Source: an uncultured Pedosphaera sp.
GTDB lineage: Bacteria > Verrucomicrobiota > Verrucomicrobiia > Limisphaerales > Pedosphaeraceae
DNA: 64,000 nt
Direction of reading: 5' to 3'
Assembly (NCBI GenBank): GCA_903918755.1
Contig: CAIXFN010000030.1
Span: 112,257-176,256, forward strand
Positions 62,601 through 64,000 of this stretch are shown here, piece by piece (positions within the stretch are counted from its first letter, which is position 1; each line of letters opens with the position of its first letter). The notes under the pieces were generated by a model that had not been told where the DNA came from, made no database searches, and was given only the letters and a program-made list of their open reading frames with translations. Both the position numbers and the translations under genes were made by a program.

Positions 62601-63070
62601 AGAATCCAAATCTTTTCAATGTGGCGGTGTCGCGAGCCAGAGCCGTTTTGCACGTCGTTGGTAATCGTGATTGGGCTTTGGCCTGCGGTGTTACCTTCAT
62701 CGAAAAACTGGCGCGTCGCACAGTGCCGAAAACCGGGGACATATTGGGGGCGAGGCGCGAACTATATCAGTCCCCCTGGGAAAAGGTTCTGGCCGACGCG
62801 TTGCGACAAGCAGCCATCACAGTTGTTCCGCAATATCCTATCGCGGGTCGATTCCTTGACTTGGGGATTCTGAGTCCGAGAAAAATCGACGTGGAAGTGG
62901 ACGGTGAATCGGTCCATCGCACGGCCGCTGGTGGTCGCAAAGATGACGACCACTGGCGGGACCTGCAGCTTCAGAGCCTTGGATGGCAAGTCTGCCGGTT
63001 CTGGGTTTATGAACTCCGGGAAGATTTACCTCGTTGTGTCCAAAAAGTGGTCAATATGCTGTCAGGCTGA
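59630..63070 (+). CDS. SF1 helicase (UPF1/DNA2-like) with N-terminal winged helix and C-terminal DUF559/Vsr-like nuclease
   Basis: From ATG 59630 (aggaacg ribosome site, 8-bp overlap with the Hsp70-like gene) the protein has 1146 residues. Residues 1-60 form a winged-helix domain (TAAELRDALRR, VLQALRRLQDQGFARVEG). The helicase core has GPPGTGKS (412-419), DEAS (757-760), GDPMQLKHIS (about 780), LHFRSHD (about 841) and VAVSRARAVLHVVG (about 998). Between the first two motifs lies a long helical insertion. The C-terminal ~100 residues are a DUF559-type PD-(D/E)xK nuclease (RFLDLGILSP, VEVDGESVH, LQSLGWQVCRFW). It probably unwinds and cuts phage nucleic acid. Likely equivalent to CnuE. Confidence 0.9.
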   Translation: MTEALLSALALAPGPQTAAELRDALRRTGPKVEEFEVLQALRRLQDQGFARVEGTRWRLLKIPANLNRASSHKAYPLPPAGSAATMNGRTNAAISPVIAASPVPAGRWEQFRAMARYYMDCLLQDEAPDLKGFVDNEDDTWIAVPQIPWARLAAGGDFAVSLAREQSPFQRNRVRRGEDECVFLCYPLMFVKPKGVSGFVVPLFAQPMSADWRAGVLHLKPDGPIAVNGAWLGYRFPKSAERGAFLRAMGFLNGSIDGDEDGESTTPGPKDFGRLAQDAALYVHDEEKFAEHIEPLGLRMVADWKSTEPGLYNSAVLTLGPRLRYTRSLLRDLRDITEKFSDENLDQTALAGLFPHDQPTAEPVPLTVPSDNTGGPSPGFSVDQLAQTRLLHPSQRGAVVNSLAECVSVVTGPPGTGKSEVVAAILLNQLIRGQATLFASKNHQALDAVLPRLNGAAEGGDLIIQTSSRDLAQRKNYLNKLQSLLARPPRPDAAQGDEYRRKFAELFKQQGAALNDISRLNQARTEYELLNEQFEEFRKSLPLAAQSNDALALWPREMTRDRVEELEAELRSALARPAGLFLKLWHSLRRSRIEARRKAAREPLVSFPIAFAGRTLPDARATIASWTDFFTTWKTWAETACLAELMRSCEQRLAQLPRAEDCNRRMAIAQQGIEEQTREWMRWATGGMPNTLAPVDREALANLRAGIQNWGPDRFGKELKRHFPLILGAFPLWSVSNLSARSALPLVPGLFDLVLIDEASQCDIPSIVPLLARSKRAVLAGDPMQLKHISTLDAVVDQTLLEQHGLTESRVQRFTYRTNSAFDLAHDNASVPDSARVRLDLHFRSHDLIADYGNEAFYNNTLHVVTVTERLNIPQGMQPGIHWTHVAGKLEPGQTGVWCSDEIEAIRAELSRLAAVGYRGTVGVVTPFRQQMIRIKDALEAGDAMPPDFMERVHFLAATAHGFQGDERDLILFSLCGGPELPDGSRIFLRENPNLFNVAVSRARAVLHVVGNRDWALACGVTFIEKLARRTVPKTGDILGARRELYQSPWEKVLADALRQAAITVVPQYPIAGRFLDLGILSPRKIDVEVDGESVHRTAAGGRKDDDHWRDLQLQSLGWQVCRFWVYELREDLPRCVQKVVNMLSG

Positions 63071-63205
63071 ATACCAGAGTTTACTCAGTTTGCTGCTCAC
63101 AAAATCATCCCACCTCAGCAGTTCAAAACTTTTCCAACTTTTTCCTTTTGCGGTTTTGCTTTTTCGCGGCGAAATCTTTCGTTCCCCCCCAAAAATCCCG
63201 CCTAA

Positions 63206-63222
63206 ATTCCTACCGTAGGAAT
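63206..63222. promoter_or_regulatory. 17-bp perfect inverted repeat upstream of the gp27-like gene
   Basis: attcctac-c-gtaggaat has two 8-bp arms around a single centre base. It is 34 bp before the ATG at 63257, a position suited to an operator or a transposase/integrase site. A second short palindrome (tttcgaaa) follows at about 63227. The regulator is not known. Confidence 0.5.
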
Positions 63223-63256
63223 ACGTTTTCGAAACACCCGTGCTATACCCATCCCC

Positions 63257-64000
63257 ATGGACGCACGTCCCCGCGGAAAAATCGCCCGCCTGCCCCGAGA
63301 AATCCGGCAGGCCCTCAACGAACGCCTGCTCGACGGCGAACCGCAATCCACCGTCCTCGCCTGGCTCAACGCCCTCCCCGAAGTCCGCTCCCGGCTCGCC
63401 ACCGACTTCGCCGGGCGCCCCATCACCAAACAAAACCTCTCCGAATGGTATGCCGGTGGTTACGCCCACTGGTTCGCCCACCGTCAACTCCTCGACGGCG
63501 CCCAGCAAATCGTCGAAAACGCCAACGATGTTCCGCCCGATCTCAGCCATGACCTTAGCCTCCTCCTCGCCGCTCGACTCGCCCTGGCCGCGAAAAAAGC
63601 CCAAACCACCGCCGACCCGGCCACCAAAGCCAAACTCCTCTTCCAACTCTGCCGATCCGTCGCCCGGCTGCGTCGCGCCGAACACACCCGCCAGCGGCTG
63701 GCCCTCGAACGCCAGAAAGCCGCCGCCGCCACTGGGGATTTCGATGAAGTCATCCAGGCCCGCTTCTACCAATGGATGGAAGACCCCGCCCATCGCGAAA
63801 AAGCCTATGGCAAACAACTCACCCCGCTGGAGAAGCGCGCCGAAATCCGCCGCAATTTCGGCCTGGACCCGCTTCCCGCCGACCACCCGGACAACGACGA
63901 CATCAACGACCCCCTTGGCCCCGACGACATCCCCATGAGTTTCTGGCAGGACGTGCTCGAATCCGAACCCGTACCCGACCCCGTCCTCGGCCTGGACGCA
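63257..64000 (+). CDS. Mu gp27/DUF3486-like protein (3' end outside window)
   Basis: The open frame runs from ATG 63257 to the window edge (248 codons, no stop). It begins MDARPRGKIARLPREIRQAL, then NERLLDGEPQSTVLAWLNAL and RPITKQNLSEWYAGGY near residue 58, the pattern of Mu gp27-like proteins (small terminase-type helix-turn-helix). Verrucomicrobial genomes carry many such frames. The middle is Ala/Arg-rich and helical (LLLAARLALAAKKAQTT), and the end is acidic (DHPDNDDINDPLGPDD). It suggests a Mu-like prophage or a derived mobile element right of the defence operon. High GC marks the return to a different composition. Confidence 0.72.
   Translation, partial: MDARPRGKIARLPREIRQALNERLLDGEPQSTVLAWLNALPEVRSRLATDFAGRPITKQNLSEWYAGGYAHWFAHRQLLDGAQQIVENANDVPPDLSHDLSLLLAARLALAAKKAQTTADPATKAKLLFQLCRSVARLRRAEHTRQRLALERQKAAAATGDFDEVIQARFYQWMEDPAHREKAYGKQLTPLEKRAEIRRNFGLDPLPADHPDNDDINDPLGPDDIPMSFWQDVLESEPVPDPVLGLDA

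Noticed and set aside
63240..63938. 232-codon frame overlapping the gp27-like gene, and a 274-codon frame on the other strand
   Set aside because: Both are Pro/Ser/Thr- or Gly/Glu-rich shadows. The frame from 63257 matches the Mu gp27-like family and remains open to the window edge.

Overview
The window looks like a chromosomal segment of a GC-rich Gram-negative bacterium, most likely of the phylum Verrucomicrobiota (Pedosphaera/Limisphaera-like). I infer this from several features: a fused double-domain nucleoside-diphosphate kinase, prepilin-type proteins ending in a DGH-containing C-terminal motif, DUF1080 and CBM9-like secreted proteins, very large secreted LamG/Ig-repeat proteins, and a Mu gp27-like protein of the kind often seen in that phylum. 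No rRNA, tRNA, IS transposase or CRISPR array was recognised.

Layout. 1-15.6 kb holds core and accessory metabolism: a partial GNAT acyltransferase, a LysR regulator, thiG, an SDR oxidoreductase, a complete TetR-regulated tripartite RND efflux operon (tetR-MFP-RND-OMF) with a palindromic operator in its promoter, a TPR protein, UDP-glucose dehydrogenase, a MutT-like NUDIX protein, a DUF5679-ndk pair on the minus strand, and a sugar-nucleotide epimerase. 16.0-36.1 kb is a 20-kb co-directional run of five secreted proteins: a LamG plus sialidase-like repeat protein, a tail-collar fibre-like protein, a 2840-residue giant, a small companion, and a protein with ten beta-sandwich repeats and five Ig-like repeats. 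36.2-51.6 kb returns to single-gene housekeeping and accessory functions: DUF1080, CvfB-like, prepilin, CBM9-like, glycosylasparaginase, cyclophilin, two-component regulator, HtrA, TetR, glucokinase, enolase-superfamily enzyme, MFS transporter and MGDG-synthase-like glycosyltransferase.

51.7-64 kb is the most interesting part. After two copies of a structured, non-coding repeat comes a tightly packed five-gene operon (52384-63070) of visibly lower GC and different codon use. It encodes (1) a membrane-anchored coiled-coil protein, (2) a membrane-anchored coiled-coil McrB-like AAA+ ATPase, (3) a DUF2357/McrC-like partner whose nuclease site I cannot find, (4) an Hsp70-like ATPase with a divergent nucleotide site, and (5) an SF1 (UPF1/DNA2-type) helicase with an N-terminal winged helix and a C-terminal DUF559/Vsr-like nuclease. 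This set matches the predicted CoCoNuT (coiled-coil nuclease tandem) branch of McrBC-type defence systems. I infer an anti-phage system that senses and cuts nucleic acid, perhaps RNA, at the membrane. It is followed by a Mu gp27/DUF3486-like gene that runs off the window, so the operon sits in a mobile or defence-island setting.

All functions come from reading motifs and from knowledge of the families. No search was run.
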